Shown: piece after piece, positions 35,700 to 45,560 of the stretch
Numbering within the stretch: the first letter of the stretch is position 1
Layout: every line of letters begins with the position of its first letter
Assembly: GCF_029958925.1 (NCBI RefSeq)
Contig: NZ_CP124616.1
Location: 3,224,001-3,288,000, forward strand
DNA: 64,000 nucleotides
Reading direction: 5' to 3'
From: Tropicibacter oceani
Lineage (GTDB): Bacteria > Pseudomonadota > Alphaproteobacteria > Rhodobacterales > Rhodobacteraceae
The notes under the pieces: generated by a model
The model's input: only the letters and a program-made list of their open reading frames with translations
Database searches by the model: none
Told to the model about the DNA's origin: nothing
Made by a program: the position numbers and the translations under genes

Positions 35700-35909
35700 A
35701 TGTCTGTGACCGAAGCGATCGCCCCCGGCAAAGCCAAATCCAAAGGGGTCCTTTCCGGCGACAAGGGTGTCTTGATCGTGGTTGCGTTGTTCGTGGCGCT
35801 GGTGGCCGTGCTGACGGCGACCTTCGGCCTGCCCGGTCTTGCGATGTCGGCGCTGGCAACCGTGCCCTTCATCTACGCGACGCTGATTCTGATCACTGTC
35901 GGCAAGTAA
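35700..35909 (+). CDS. Small membrane protein of unknown function
   Basis: The 69-residue protein starts MSVTEAIAPGKAKSKGVLSG, with a charged N terminus of about 24 residues and then two hydrophobic stretches, VLIVVALFVALVAVLTATFG and ALATVPFIYATLILITVGK, separated by LPGLAMS. It would form a helical hairpin in the inner membrane. AGGAG supports the ATG at 35700 over a TTG six bases earlier. I do not recognise the family. A perfect inverted repeat lies in its leader and a UbiH-family gene follows 57 bases after its stop. Confidence 0.65.
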   Translation: MSVTEAIAPGKAKSKGVLSGDKGVLIVVALFVALVAVLTATFGLPGLAMSALATVPFIYATLILITVGK

Positions 35910-35966
35910 GCCGCATGGTCTTTGGCCACTTGCCGCACTAAATTGCAGAGCAAGGAGTCAAGACCC

Positions 35967-37157
35967 ATGGATTACGACATTGTCATCTCGGGCGGCGGCA
36001 TCGCGGGGCTTACCGCAGCTGCCGCCTTTGCTTCGGCCGGTTTTCGCATTCTCTGCGTCGATCCGGCCCCCCCGGTCACCCAGGCCGATGCCCAGGGCGC
36101 CGATCTGCGCACCACCGCCTTTCTGCAACCGGCCCGTGATTTCCTGATCGAGGCGGGGCTGTGGGATCGCCTGGCCCCGCACGCCACGCCGCTGGAAATC
36201 ATGCGCATCGTCGATGCCGGCGGCGAAACCCCGGAACCGCGGGTGATCAAGAACTTCGAAAGCGCCGACATCTCGGACGAGCCCTTTGGCTGGAACCTGC
36301 CGAACTGGCTGCTGCGGCGCGAAATGGTCGCCCGCCTGGCACAGCTGGCCAATGTCGATTTCCGCCCCGGCACCGCCACCAAAACCCTCTTCACCCGCGA
36401 GGCAGAGGCCCGCGTCGGCCTGTCCAATGGCAGCCGCGTGTCCTGCCGCCTGGTGATCGCCGCCGACGGGCGCCAGTCCCCGATGCGCAAGGCCGCCGGG
36501 ATCGAGGTCAAGACCACCCGGTTCGGGCAAAAGGCGCTGGCCTTCGCGGTCACCCACCCGATCCCGCATGAAAACGTGTCGACGGAAATCCACCGCACCG
36601 GCGGGCCCTTCACGCTGGTCCCGCTGCCCGATCACCAGGGGCGCCCCTGTTCGGCCATCGTCTGGATGGAGGAAGGTCCAAAGGCCGACCGCCTCTTCGC
36701 CCTCGACGAGGCCACCTTCGAGGCCGAAATGACGACGCGCTCCTGTCACCTTTTCGGGCCGCTCACGCTGGCCTCGCGCCGCACGCTCTGGCCGATCATC
36801 GCCCAACAGGCCGAACGCCTGAGCGCCCAGCGTCTGGCCCTGGTGGCCGAGGCGGCGCATGTGGTCCCGCCCATCGGCGCGCAGGGCCTGAACATGTCGC
36901 TCAAGGATCTGGCGGCTCTGCGCGACCTGGCCCAGGCCCGCCCTGACACCCTGGGCGACGCTGCCATGCTCGAAGCCTATCACCGCAAGCGCATCACCGA
37001 CATCCGCACCCGCGTCGCCGGCATCACCTTGCTGAACAAGACGTCGATGCTGTCAAATCCGCTGCTGCGCGACGCCCGCGCCCGGGCGCTGGACGGGCTC
37101 TACACCCTCAAACCCGTGCGCAAGACCTTGATGCAACTGGGCCTCGGCGCCCGCTAG
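35967..37157 (+). CDS. UbiH/UbiF/COQ6-family FAD monooxygenase
   Basis: These flavin hydroxylases act on the aromatic ring in ubiquinone synthesis. The start ATG at 35967, with AAGGAG 10 bases before it, gives 396 residues. The N-terminal motif is IVISGGGIAGLTAAAAFASA, the DG motif is AADGRQSPMRKAAGI, and the second FAD motif appears as LVAEAAHVVPPIGAQGLNMS, with AEAAH replacing the common GDAAH. That variant occurs in other alphaproteobacterial members as I recall them. Which ring position it hydroxylates cannot be told. Confidence 0.9.
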   Translation: MDYDIVISGGGIAGLTAAAAFASAGFRILCVDPAPPVTQADAQGADLRTTAFLQPARDFLIEAGLWDRLAPHATPLEIMRIVDAGGETPEPRVIKNFESADISDEPFGWNLPNWLLRREMVARLAQLANVDFRPGTATKTLFTREAEARVGLSNGSRVSCRLVIAADGRQSPMRKAAGIEVKTTRFGQKALAFAVTHPIPHENVSTEIHRTGGPFTLVPLPDHQGRPCSAIVWMEEGPKADRLFALDEATFEAEMTTRSCHLFGPLTLASRRTLWPIIAQQAERLSAQRLALVAEAAHVVPPIGAQGLNMSLKDLAALRDLAQARPDTLGDAAMLEAYHRKRITDIRTRVAGITLLNKTSMLSNPLLRDARARALDGLYTLKPVRKTLMQLGLGAR

Positions 37158-37170
37158 GCCCGCGGCCCCG

Positions 37171-37238
37171 CTTCTTTGTGCCAAAAATATCCCGGGTGGG
37201 GTTTGGGGAGGGCAGCCCCCCCCCCCCCCCCCCCCCCC
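37171..37238. repeat. Dispersed element (ATATCCCGGG class, copy 3) ending in a run of 23 C
   Basis: CTTCTTTGTGCC, AAAAATATCCCGGG and GTGGGGTTTGGGGAGGGCAG lead into an uninterrupted tract of 23 cytosines at 37216-37238. In copies 1 and 2 this position holds the GCCCCC arm of the hairpin. The element lies between the converging UbiH-family and aminotransferase genes. The tract length may be misread in sequencing. Confidence 0.7.
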
Positions 37239-37326
37239 TGGCCTGCGTGGCCTGAACGCAAAATGAAATGCGCGCCGTCAGGCGCTCCTTGCGCCCAAAA
37301 ACAAACACCGCCAACCGGCACAGCGC

Positions 37327-38454
37327 TTACAAGACCCGGTCAACCACCCGGCGCAAACGCGCCACCGTGCCTTCGACGTCATACAGTTTGTCCAGCCCGA
37401 ACAGGCCGATCCGAAAGGTCGAAAACCCCTCGGGCTCATCGCATTGCAGCGGAACACCGGCGGCGATCTGCATACCCTCGGCGGCAAAGGCACGGCCCGA
37501 CTGGATCTCGGGGTCGCTGGTATAGCTGACCACAACCCCCGGCGCCCCGAACCCGGGCGCCGCGACCGAGCGCACGCCCTTGGCCGCAAACATCTCGCGC
37601 ACCGCTTCACCCAGCGCCCATTGCGCCTCTTTCAGCCGCTCAAACCCATAATCGCGGGTCTCGGCCATGGTGTCGCGGAAACTGCGCAGCCCGTCCGTCG
37701 GCATGGTGGCATGATAGGCATGGCCGCCGTTCTCATAGGCCTGCGCGATCTGGTACCACTTTTTCAGGTCGATGGCGAAACTGTCGCTCGTGGTGGTCTC
37801 CAGCCGCGCAATCGCCCGTTCCGACAGCATCACCAACCCCGCGCAGGGCGTCGCGGACCAGCCCTTTTGCGGCGCCGATATCAGCACATCGACGCCGGTC
37901 GCCTTCATGTCCACCCAGATGCACCCCGAGGCAATGCAATCCAGCACCATCAAGGCCCCGACATCATGCGCCGCCTTGGCCATGCGGGTGACGTAGTCAT
38001 CGGGCAGGATCACCCCGGCGCTGGTCTCCACATGCGGCGCAAAGACGATATCGGGCCGCGTCTCGGCGATCTTGGCCTCGACCTCTTCGATCGGCGCGGG
38101 AGCAAAGGGCGCGTCCACCGCGTTGCCGGCCCGCCGCGCCTTGAGCACGGTTGTCGTGCCCGCAAAACCGCCAGCCTCGAAAATCTGGCTCCAACGGTAC
38201 GAGAACCAGCCGTTGCGCACGACCAGCACATCAGCGCCGCGGCCGAACTGGCGTGCCACGGCCTCCATCCCATAGGTGCCGCCGCCCGGCACGATGGCCA
38301 CGCCATCGGCCTTGTAGACCTCGCGCAGCATCCCCGAAATGTCGCGCATCACCTGTTGAAAGGCCGCCGACATGTGGTTCAGCGACCGGTCGGTGAACAC
38401 GACCGAAAATTCATCCATCCCCGTCGGATCGACGGTCTCAAGCAGTGCACCCAT
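37327..38454 (-). CDS. PLP-dependent class V aminotransferase (serine/alanine--glyoxylate type)
   Basis: The ATG at 38454 gives 375 residues, MGALLETVDPTGMDEFSVVF. The PLP lysine is in SAPQKGWSATP, preceded by LMVLDCIASGCIWVDMKATG and the phosphate-binding PGGGTYGMEA. These place it in the class V family of small-molecule aminotransferases such as serine--glyoxylate or alanine--glyoxylate transaminase. The exact amino donor is unknown. It is transcribed alone and is divergent from a muramidase-like gene. Confidence 0.85.
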   Translation of the reverse strand: MGALLETVDPTGMDEFSVVFTDRSLNHMSAAFQQVMRDISGMLREVYKADGVAIVPGGGTYGMEAVARQFGRGADVLVVRNGWFSYRWSQIFEAGGFAGTTTVLKARRAGNAVDAPFAPAPIEEVEAKIAETRPDIVFAPHVETSAGVILPDDYVTRMAKAAHDVGALMVLDCIASGCIWVDMKATGVDVLISAPQKGWSATPCAGLVMLSERAIARLETTTSDSFAIDLKKWYQIAQAYENGGHAYHATMPTDGLRSFRDTMAETRDYGFERLKEAQWALGEAVREMFAAKGVRSVAAPGFGAPGVVVSYTSDPEIQSGRAFAAEGMQIAAGVPLQCDEPEGFSTFRIGLFGLDKLYDVEGTVARLRRVVDRVL

Positions 38455-38615
38455 GGCGTTGTCTCCCTTGGTTTTCCTGTCAGGTATCGCAGGCAAAGCC
38501 GCCGCGCAAAACCCCATTTGACAAAAGGCATCGTCGATTTGATCGACCACGACAAGGGAATCTCAACCTTATTGCGGGACAGTCCCGTCATCGAACAGCC
38601 AAACCCGAGGGCAGA

Positions 38616-39395
38616 ATGCCTCTGACCAGATTTGTGATCCTGTCCCTGTTGCCGCTTTTGCTGCTGTGCCCCGGCGGTGCCGCCACGGCCGAACAGGTGG
38701 CGTTCTTCCTGCAAGGCGACCGGCAAGGCCAGGCGCAGCCGCTGGTCCGCATCAACCGCGCCGCGCCGGACGCAGGGCCCACCGCCCGCGCGGCCAGCCT
38801 GTTCGCCGGTCCGTCCGAAGGCGGGTTCTTTGCCCCCGTCCAGCGCCGCCCCCGGTCCGAACCGCGCGCCGCCGCGCTCAGCGCCGTGGCGATCCCGACG
38901 CGCACCGGCGGCGGTCAGGTCGCACGCCTGCGCGCCTTGATCGCCCGCGCCGAAGCGGGGCGCATGGGCTATGACGCGGTGGTCTATGCCGCCCGGATCA
39001 AGCCGCCCAGACGCCCAACCGACATGACGGTTCAGGAAATCTATGACTGGATCAAGGCGACCCCGGGCCAGCATCACGCCATCGGTCGCTACCAGTTCAT
39101 CCCTGCCACGCTGAAACGCCTGATGAAGAAACTGGGCGAAAACCCCGCCAGCCGTTTTTCCCCGCAGCTGCAGGACCGGCTGGCCGATCAGCTTCTGGCC
39201 GAGGCAGGGCTGCAATCGCTTCAGGCCGGCACCCTCAGCCGTACCGGCTTCATGAACAACATCGCCAAGATCTGGGCCGGATTGCCCAATTCCTCGGGCA
39301 AATCGCACTACAGCGGCTATGCGGGCAACAAGGCGACCATGACCTGGGGCAGCTTCGAAAGCGAGATGAAGGCGATCTTTCCCGGCTCGGCCTAA
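38616..39395 (+). CDS. Secreted lysozyme-like protein
   Basis: The ATG at 38616 gives 259 residues. A signal peptide, FVILSLLPLLLLCPGGAATA, precedes EQVAFFLQGD. After a variable stretch, the C-terminal half from LRALIARAEAGRMGYDAVVY through ATPGQHHAIGRYQFIPATLK and LGENPASRFSPQLQDRLADQ resembles glycoside hydrolase muramidases, with the glutamate in RAEAG as the candidate acid. It probably acts on peptidoglycan in the periplasm. I am not certain which lysozyme family it belongs to. Its last bases overlap the tail of the convergent Lrp gene by four. Confidence 0.65.
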   Translation: MPLTRFVILSLLPLLLLCPGGAATAEQVAFFLQGDRQGQAQPLVRINRAAPDAGPTARAASLFAGPSEGGFFAPVQRRPRSEPRAAALSAVAIPTRTGGGQVARLRALIARAEAGRMGYDAVVYAARIKPPRRPTDMTVQEIYDWIKATPGQHHAIGRYQFIPATLKRLMKKLGENPASRFSPQLQDRLADQLLAEAGLQSLQAGTLSRTGFMNNIAKIWAGLPNSSGKSHYSGYAGNKATMTWGSFESEMKAIFPGSA

Positions 39396-39847
39396 AGCGG
39401 CCCGGGCCGCCGCTCCTCGCTCAGCAGCACGTTGGCATCCAGCGTGCCCACCCCCGGCAGCGTCATGATCCGCCGCCGCAGCACCCGCTCGAAATCGGAA
39501 ATGTCCCGCGCCACCACCCGCAGGCGATAGTCATAGGCGCCCAGCACATGCTCGATCGTCTGCACTTCGGGGATGGCGGAAACCGCGCGCTCGAAATCCT
39601 CCAGGCTGACGCGGCCCTTTGCCGCCAGCTTCACCCCCAGAAACACCGTCACGCCAAACCCCAGCGCCGCCGCGTCGACATCCAGCCGCGCGCCGCGAAA
39701 CACCCCGGCCTCGCGCAGCCGCTTGATCCGCCGCCAGCAGGCGGGCTGTGAAAGCCCCAATTCGCGCCCCAAAGCCCCGGCACTGGCCGTCATGTCCTGC
39801 GCCAGCGCACGCACCAATGCCCGGTCGGTCTCGTCCAGCGCGATCAT
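39392..39847 (-). CDS. Lrp/AsnC-family regulator (second of a tandem pair)
   Basis: The 151-residue protein has an N-terminal helix-turn-helix (SAGALGRELGLSQPACWRRI, KRLREAGVF) and a C-terminal RAM/effector domain (VFLGVKLAAK, IPEVQTIEHVLGAYDYRLRV, LPGVGTLDANVLL). Lrp proteins form octamers that sense amino acids. It begins four bases inside the end of the other Lrp gene, so they are translated together and could form mixed oligomers. Confidence 0.93.
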   Translation of the reverse strand: MIALDETDRALVRALAQDMTASAGALGRELGLSQPACWRRIKRLREAGVFRGARLDVDAAALGFGVTVFLGVKLAAKGRVSLEDFERAVSAIPEVQTIEHVLGAYDYRLRVVARDISDFERVLRRRIMTLPGVGTLDANVLLSEERRPGPL

Positions 39848-40299
39848 AGCGGCAGCGCCTCCTGCCCCTTGACCCGCGCAACATGCATCAGCGCCTCGAT
39901 ATCGGCGATATGCGGCAGTGTCAGCAGGCTTTCGCGGTACAGCTGCTGGTAATGCCCCATGTCGCGCGCGATCACCGACAGGCGCACATCGACCTGCCCC
40001 AGAAAGGTCTGGATCTCCAGCACCTCGGGCACCTCGCGCGCCGCCTCCAGGAAATCGTCAAAGGCGCGCGCCTGCGTCTTGTCCAGCGTCACCCGCAGCG
40101 ATACCTCGACCTCATAGCCCAGCGACGGCCAGTGGATCACGCCGCGCACCCCGCGCAGCACCCCCTGGTCGCGCAGCCGCTCCAACCGCCGGGTCAGCGT
40201 GCTGGGCGTCACCCCGGCCCGCTCGGCCAGATCGGCCACCGCAGACTCGGGCGCACCTTGATAATAGCGAAGTATGCGCCGATCCGTATCATCAAGCAT
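39844..40299 (-). CDS. Lrp/AsnC-family regulator (first of a tandem pair, divergent from ilvC)
   Basis: The ATG at 40299 gives 151 residues, MLDDTDRRILRYYQGAPESA. The helix-turn-helix is VADLAERAGVTPSTLTRRLE and the effector domain includes VPEVLEIQTFLGQVDVRLSV. It is only about 30% alike by eye to its partner. It is transcribed away from ilvC across 138 bases that contain a dispersed repeat, so control of ilvC by one or both Lrp proteins is a natural inference. Confidence 0.93.
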   Translation of the reverse strand: MLDDTDRRILRYYQGAPESAVADLAERAGVTPSTLTRRLERLRDQGVLRGVRGVIHWPSLGYEVEVSLRVTLDKTQARAFDDFLEAAREVPEVLEIQTFLGQVDVRLSVIARDMGHYQQLYRESLLTLPHIADIEALMHVARVKGQEALPL

Positions 40300-40332
40300 G
40301 AAAAACCCGCTCTTCGTCCATATCGCGAATGA

Positions 40333-41460
<1,128 letters not shown>

Positions 41461-41484
41461 GGCCCGCCCTGGTTTGACAACGCG

Positions 41485-41516
41485 AAACGGGGGCCCATTG
41501 CGGCCCCCGTTTTCAT
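41485..41516 (+). terminator. Intrinsic terminator of ilvC
   Basis: AAACGGGGGCC (41485-41495) pairs with GGCCCCCGTTT (41502-41512), followed by TCATTT. The 11-bp stem is perfect. Confidence 0.85.
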
Positions 41517-41650
41517 TTGCGCTGCGGGATGGTGGGCGGGGCGATGCTCGGCCTCCCGAGCGAGCGCCGTTCCCATCCCCCTTGCCCCCGGCCCCTTGCG
41601 CCGCCCGCCGTTCACGAAACAAGATCATAATCCCTGACGCAGGAGCGGAC

Positions 41651-42556
41651 ATGACACCCGACATCACCCCCAAAAGCTGGCTCATGGTGGCCGCACTTGG
41701 CCTTGTCTGGGGCGCGACCTTTTTGTTCATGGAAATCGCCCTGCGCGGCATCACCCCTTTCTGGCTGGCCGCCGGGCGCATCGGCTTTGCCACGCTGCTG
41801 ACCGTGGTGATCTGGCTGGCCCTGGGCGGCAAGCTGTTCCTGACCGACCACCGCCCCTGGGGCGCGCTGACGGTGATCGGCGTTCTGTCCACCGCCCTGC
41901 CCTTCATGCTGCTGTCCTGGGGGCTGCAATACGTCACATCCGGCTTTGCCGGCGTGTCGATGGCCGCCGTCGCGCTGATGGTCCTGCCGCTGGCGCATTT
42001 CTTTGTCCCCGGCGAACGGATGAGCCTGCGCCGCCTGATCGGTTTCCTCATCGGCTTTGCCGGTGTCGCCGTATTGATCGGCCCCGAGGCGCTGGCCCGC
42101 AGCGGCGAGGCACTGGAACCGCTGGGCCGCCTGGCCTGTCTGGGCGCCGCCGCCTGTTACGCCGTCAGTTCCGTCACCATGCGCCGCCTGCCGCCTGTCG
42201 ATCCCATCGGGCTGGCCGCCGTGCCACTGATCATCGGCAGCGCCTTTGTCATCCCCCTGGCCTGGCTGCAAGAAGGCCCGCCCGTCATGCCCGAAGGCCA
42301 GACCCTGCTGGTGATCGCCATTCTTGGCCTTGTGCCCACCGCCGGGGCCAACCTGCTGCGCGTTCTGGTGATCCGCAGCGCCGGTCCGGTCTTCATGAGC
42401 CTGACCAACTACCAGGTGCCGCTGTGGTCGGTTTTCCTGGGGGTGCTGTTGCTGAACGAACCCCTGCGCCCCAGCCTGCTGGTGGCGCTGGTGCTGATCC
42501 TGGCCGGAGTGCTGCTCAGCCAGTGGGGCGCGCTGAAACGGCTGTTCGGCCGCTAG
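41651..42556 (+). CDS. DMT-superfamily (EamA) transporter
   Basis: The ATG at 41651, with AGGAG eight bases upstream, gives 301 residues with ten hydrophobic helices in two EamA repeats (LVWGATFLFMEIALRGITPF opens the first, GRLACLGAAACYAVSSVTMR the second). This is a drug/metabolite exporter family; the substrate is unknown. It is transcribed alone and ends at a bidirectional terminator. Confidence 0.9.
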   Translation: MTPDITPKSWLMVAALGLVWGATFLFMEIALRGITPFWLAAGRIGFATLLTVVIWLALGGKLFLTDHRPWGALTVIGVLSTALPFMLLSWGLQYVTSGFAGVSMAAVALMVLPLAHFFVPGERMSLRRLIGFLIGFAGVAVLIGPEALARSGEALEPLGRLACLGAAACYAVSSVTMRRLPPVDPIGLAAVPLIIGSAFVIPLAWLQEGPPVMPEGQTLLVIAILGLVPTAGANLLRVLVIRSAGPVFMSLTNYQVPLWSVFLGVLLLNEPLRPSLLVALVLILAGVLLSQWGALKRLFGR

Positions 42557-42569
42557 GCCCCAAAAACGC

Positions 42570-42600
42570 GAAAGGCCCCGCACGGGCAGGGCCTTTCGTT
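42570..42600. terminator. Bidirectional intrinsic terminator
   Basis: GAAAGGCCC (42570-42578) pairs with GGGCCTTTC (42589-42597), with GTTTGT after it and AAAAACGC before it, so it can end both the DMT gene and the convergent trypsin-like gene. Confidence 0.85.
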
Positions 42601-42617
42601 TGTCTTTCAGCGCAAGC

Positions 42618-44408
42618 TTACCAGCAGCTGACCAGAACCGTCATGTCCTTGCCCAGCGCGGTCAGATCCTCGGGCGCCAGTGCGCTGGCGGTGCCGCGCG
42701 CCACCGGCTGAATGCCCTGCGCGCGCAGGAAGCCAAGGATTTCCTCGGGCTTGGTGGCAAAGTTCACGTCTTCGGGCAGGCGGCGGTTGCCATCGTCGCC
42801 GCGCGGCAACAACATGCCCACGACCGTGCCGCCCGTGTCAAAGACCGGGCCGCCCGCATCACCGGGCAAGGTCGCCATGGCCAGGCGCTTCATCTCTGCT
42901 TCGCCGCCCAGACCCTGCAGGTCCTCAAGCGTGCCAAAGGTCAGCGAAGGCGCGCCCAGAACGCCGCCAAAGCTGTAGCCCGACACCGCCACTTCGGACT
43001 GAAGCCGCGGCGCATCGACGTTGAATTGCGCCACCTTGCGCGGGGCCAGCGTGGCCTCGGCGCGCAGCACCGCGACACCCAGCCGGTCGTCCGAGGCCAG
43101 CACCTTGGCGTCATAGACCCCTTCCAGGGTCACGCGTTCACAGCCCGCCACCGTTGCGGCGCTGGTCAGCACCGTGCCGCGCGTGTCGATGAAAAAGCCC
43201 GAGGCCGAGGTCCGGGGTTTGCGCACCTTCAGCCCCGACACCAGGTCGACCGACTGGCTTTGATCGGTGACGGTGGCCGGGTCCAGCACGCCATCGGTGC
43301 GTTCAAAACTGGACTGCATCAGACCCAGAACGCGGGTCCGGCGTTCTTCGTCGCCTGCCGGCCAGATCAGGGTAAAGCCCTTGATCTCTCCGCCGCGCAG
43401 CGACACCTCGGTATGGCTGACGATCCGGTCATTCGCCCCGGTCAGCAGGAATCCGTCACGGTCGCGCTTGCGTTCGCCTTCCAGCGGGACGATTTCCAGC
43501 GTCTGCATGATCTCGTACAGGCCGTTCATGGTCTGGCTGTCGCCGGGCTGCGAGATCAGCAAGACCTGCGCGCCCAGCTCGGTGCTGGATTTGAACAGCG
43601 CAAAGGGCGCCTCGTAGCGGTCGAACTCCACCACGCCCATGGGCATCTGCATCGCGATCCCCGACCGTTCATCGGCGACCTCGGCAATGTCCAGACCTTC
43701 GAGCACGGCGTAGTACTGGCCCAAAAGCTGTTCGCGCTGGCGGGTGGTCAGAATGCCCGTGGCATCATGGCCGTTGTCATTTTGCCAGACCGCCATGGCG
43801 TTGCGGGTACCCCGGCCAAAGGCGCCGTCGATGGTCGAGTTGTAGTAACCGGCCCATTTCAGCGCGATCTGCAATTCGTCGCGCTGCGCGCGGGTCAGCG
43901 CCGCCTCCGAGGCGCGGGCCTGGCGCGGGGTTTCCTCGGGCTCGGGCTCCGGCTCGGGTTCGGCGACCGGTGCAGGCTCGGCCACCTGGACGGGTTCGGG
44001 CGCGGGTTCGGCGACCACCGGTTCCGGGGCAACGGCGGCGGTATCCTGCGCCGGGTCCGCGGCCACCGGCTGGTTGACCTGCGCGCCCACCGGCCAGAAC
44101 TGCTGACCATAAGAGGCGGCGGATTCGATATAGGAATCGGACGGGATCACGCCGCTGCGCAGCAACTCCCCCATGCGGGCCTGCGCCTCGGTGCGGGTAT
44201 AGGGGCCAAGCGCCACGCCATACCAGCCACCGCCCAGCGAAAAGCCGTTCACGTTCTGAAGTTCTTCGGAAAAGGCGCGGATGCTTTCCTGAGCGCCGTT
44301 CAGGCTGGTGCGGGCTTCAACCTGAATAAAGACAACGTCGTCCTGGGCAAATGCGGCACCTGCTGTGATGCTCGCCGCCACGAGGGCCGCAAAAAGATTG
44401 GTTTTCAT
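42618..44408 (-). CDS. Secreted trypsin-like pseudoprotease with SPOR-like and peptidoglycan-binding domains
   Basis: The 596-residue protein has a signal peptide (MKTNLFAALVAASITAGAAF, cleavage after AFA), a SPOR-like domain (about 26-90), a Pro/Glu/Ala linker (about 115-160), a PG_binding_1 domain (about 170-235: QIALKWAGYYNSTIDGAFGR and GTRNAMAVWQND), a middle domain, and a C-terminal trypsin/HtrA-like fold (about 385-560). In that fold the expected His of LTNNHVV is LTSAATV and the expected GNSGGP is GDAGGP, so both catalytic His and Ser appear as Ala. The Asp region DDRLGVAVL remains. It is therefore probably a non-catalytic periplasmic or cell-wall scaffold. Confidence 0.85.
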   Translation of the reverse strand: MKTNLFAALVAASITAGAAFAQDDVVFIQVEARTSLNGAQESIRAFSEELQNVNGFSLGGGWYGVALGPYTRTEAQARMGELLRSGVIPSDSYIESAASYGQQFWPVGAQVNQPVAADPAQDTAAVAPEPVVAEPAPEPVQVAEPAPVAEPEPEPEPEETPRQARASEAALTRAQRDELQIALKWAGYYNSTIDGAFGRGTRNAMAVWQNDNGHDATGILTTRQREQLLGQYYAVLEGLDIAEVADERSGIAMQMPMGVVEFDRYEAPFALFKSSTELGAQVLLISQPGDSQTMNGLYEIMQTLEIVPLEGERKRDRDGFLLTGANDRIVSHTEVSLRGGEIKGFTLIWPAGDEERRTRVLGLMQSSFERTDGVLDPATVTDQSQSVDLVSGLKVRKPRTSASGFFIDTRGTVLTSAATVAGCERVTLEGVYDAKVLASDDRLGVAVLRAEATLAPRKVAQFNVDAPRLQSEVAVSGYSFGGVLGAPSLTFGTLEDLQGLGGEAEMKRLAMATLPGDAGGPVFDTGGTVVGMLLPRGDDGNRRLPEDVNFATKPEEILGFLRAQGIQPVARGTASALAPEDLTALGKDMTVLVSCW

Positions 44409-44630
44409 CAGTGAGGGGGCCTCTGGGTCACGGGTTACGTCAGGGTGATTGATGTATTCTTAACAGATGGTTTGTCGGTTGCACGTCCAAAAAACCTTAC
44501 CTGTCTGTTTCCGATGCAATCGTGCAAGGGTCCGGATTCCCGCCGGAACGGCCGCCCCGGCGCGCCATTCGGGTTGATATTCACCCATGCGCACCCTAAT
44601 CAGACGCCAATCATGATCGGGAAAGACGCC

Positions 44631-45560
44631 ATGGCCGAGACCATCCTCAAACCGCGCAGTTTTCAGGAAATCATTCTGAGGCTTCAGACCTATTGGGCTG
44701 CCAAGGGCTGTGCCATGCTGCAACCCTATGACATGGAGGTCGGCGCAGGCACCTTTCACCCGGCGACAACCCTGCGTTCGCTGGGCACGCGGCCCTGGTC
44801 AGCGGCCTATGTGCAGCCCTCGCGTCGCCCCACCGACGGGCGCTATGGTGAAAACCCGAACCGGCTGCAGCATTACTACCAGTACCAGGTCGTGATCAAA
44901 CCCAGCCCGCCCGATCTGCAGGCGCTGTATCTGGGCAGCCTTGAGGCCATCGGCATCGACGTGGCGCTGCATGACGTGCGCTTTGTCGAAGACGACTGGG
45001 AATCGCCCACCCTGGGCGCCTGGGGTCTGGGCTGGGAGGTCTGGTGCGACGGCATGGAAGTGTCGCAGTTCACCTATTTCCAGCAGGTCGGCGGGCATGA
45101 CTGCCACCCCGTCTCGGGCGAGCTGACCTACGGTCTGGAACGTCTGGCGATCTACATTCTGGGCGTCGATCACGTGATGGACATGCCCTTCAACGATCCC
45201 GATGCGCCGATTGCCCTGACCTATGGCGATGTTTTCCGCCAGACCGAACAGGAATATTCGCGCTGGAACTTCGACGTGGCCGACACGGACGTTCTGCTGC
45301 GCCATTTCCAGGAGGCCGAGGCCGAATGCGCCCGCATCCTCGAGCAGGAGCACCTGGACCCCAAGACCGGCAAGCGCATCATCATGGCGCATCCGGCCTA
45401 TGACCAGTGCATCAAGGCTAGCCATATCTTCAACCTGCTGGACGCGCGCGGGGTGATTTCGGTCACCGAACGCCAGGCCTATATCGGCCGGGTGCGCACC
45501 CTGGCCAAGGCCTGCGCCGATGCCTTCGTGCAGACCGAAGCCGGGGGGTACGCAGCGTGA
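44631..45560 (+). CDS. glyQ: Glycyl-tRNA synthetase alpha subunit
   Basis: GlyQ is the catalytic subunit of the bacterial alpha2beta2 glycyl-tRNA synthetase. The 309-residue protein from the ATG at 44631 ([20 protein letters not shown]) has the class II motifs: [40 protein letters not shown] and the late [20 protein letters not shown]. An ATG at 44613 is an alternative start. Its stop overlaps the GTG of the next gene by four bases. Confidence 0.97.
   Translation: MAETILKPRSFQEIILRLQTYWAAKGCAMLQPYDMEVGAGTFHPATTLRSLGTRPWSAAYVQPSRRPTDGRYGENPNRLQHYYQYQVVIKPSPPDLQALYLGSLEAIGIDVALHDVRFVEDDWESPTLGAWGLGWEVWCDGMEVSQFTYFQQVGGHDCHPVSGELTYGLERLAIYILGVDHVMDMPFNDPDAPIALTYGDVFRQTEQEYSRWNFDVADTDVLLRHFQEAEAECARILEQEHLDPKTGKRIIMAHPAYDQCIKASHIFNLLDARGVISVTERQAYIGRVRTLAKACADAFVQTEAGGYAA

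Noticed and set aside
37216-37238. Phase-variable coding tract
   Set aside because: The C run is between two converging genes and not in a reading frame, so it cannot switch a protein on or off directly.
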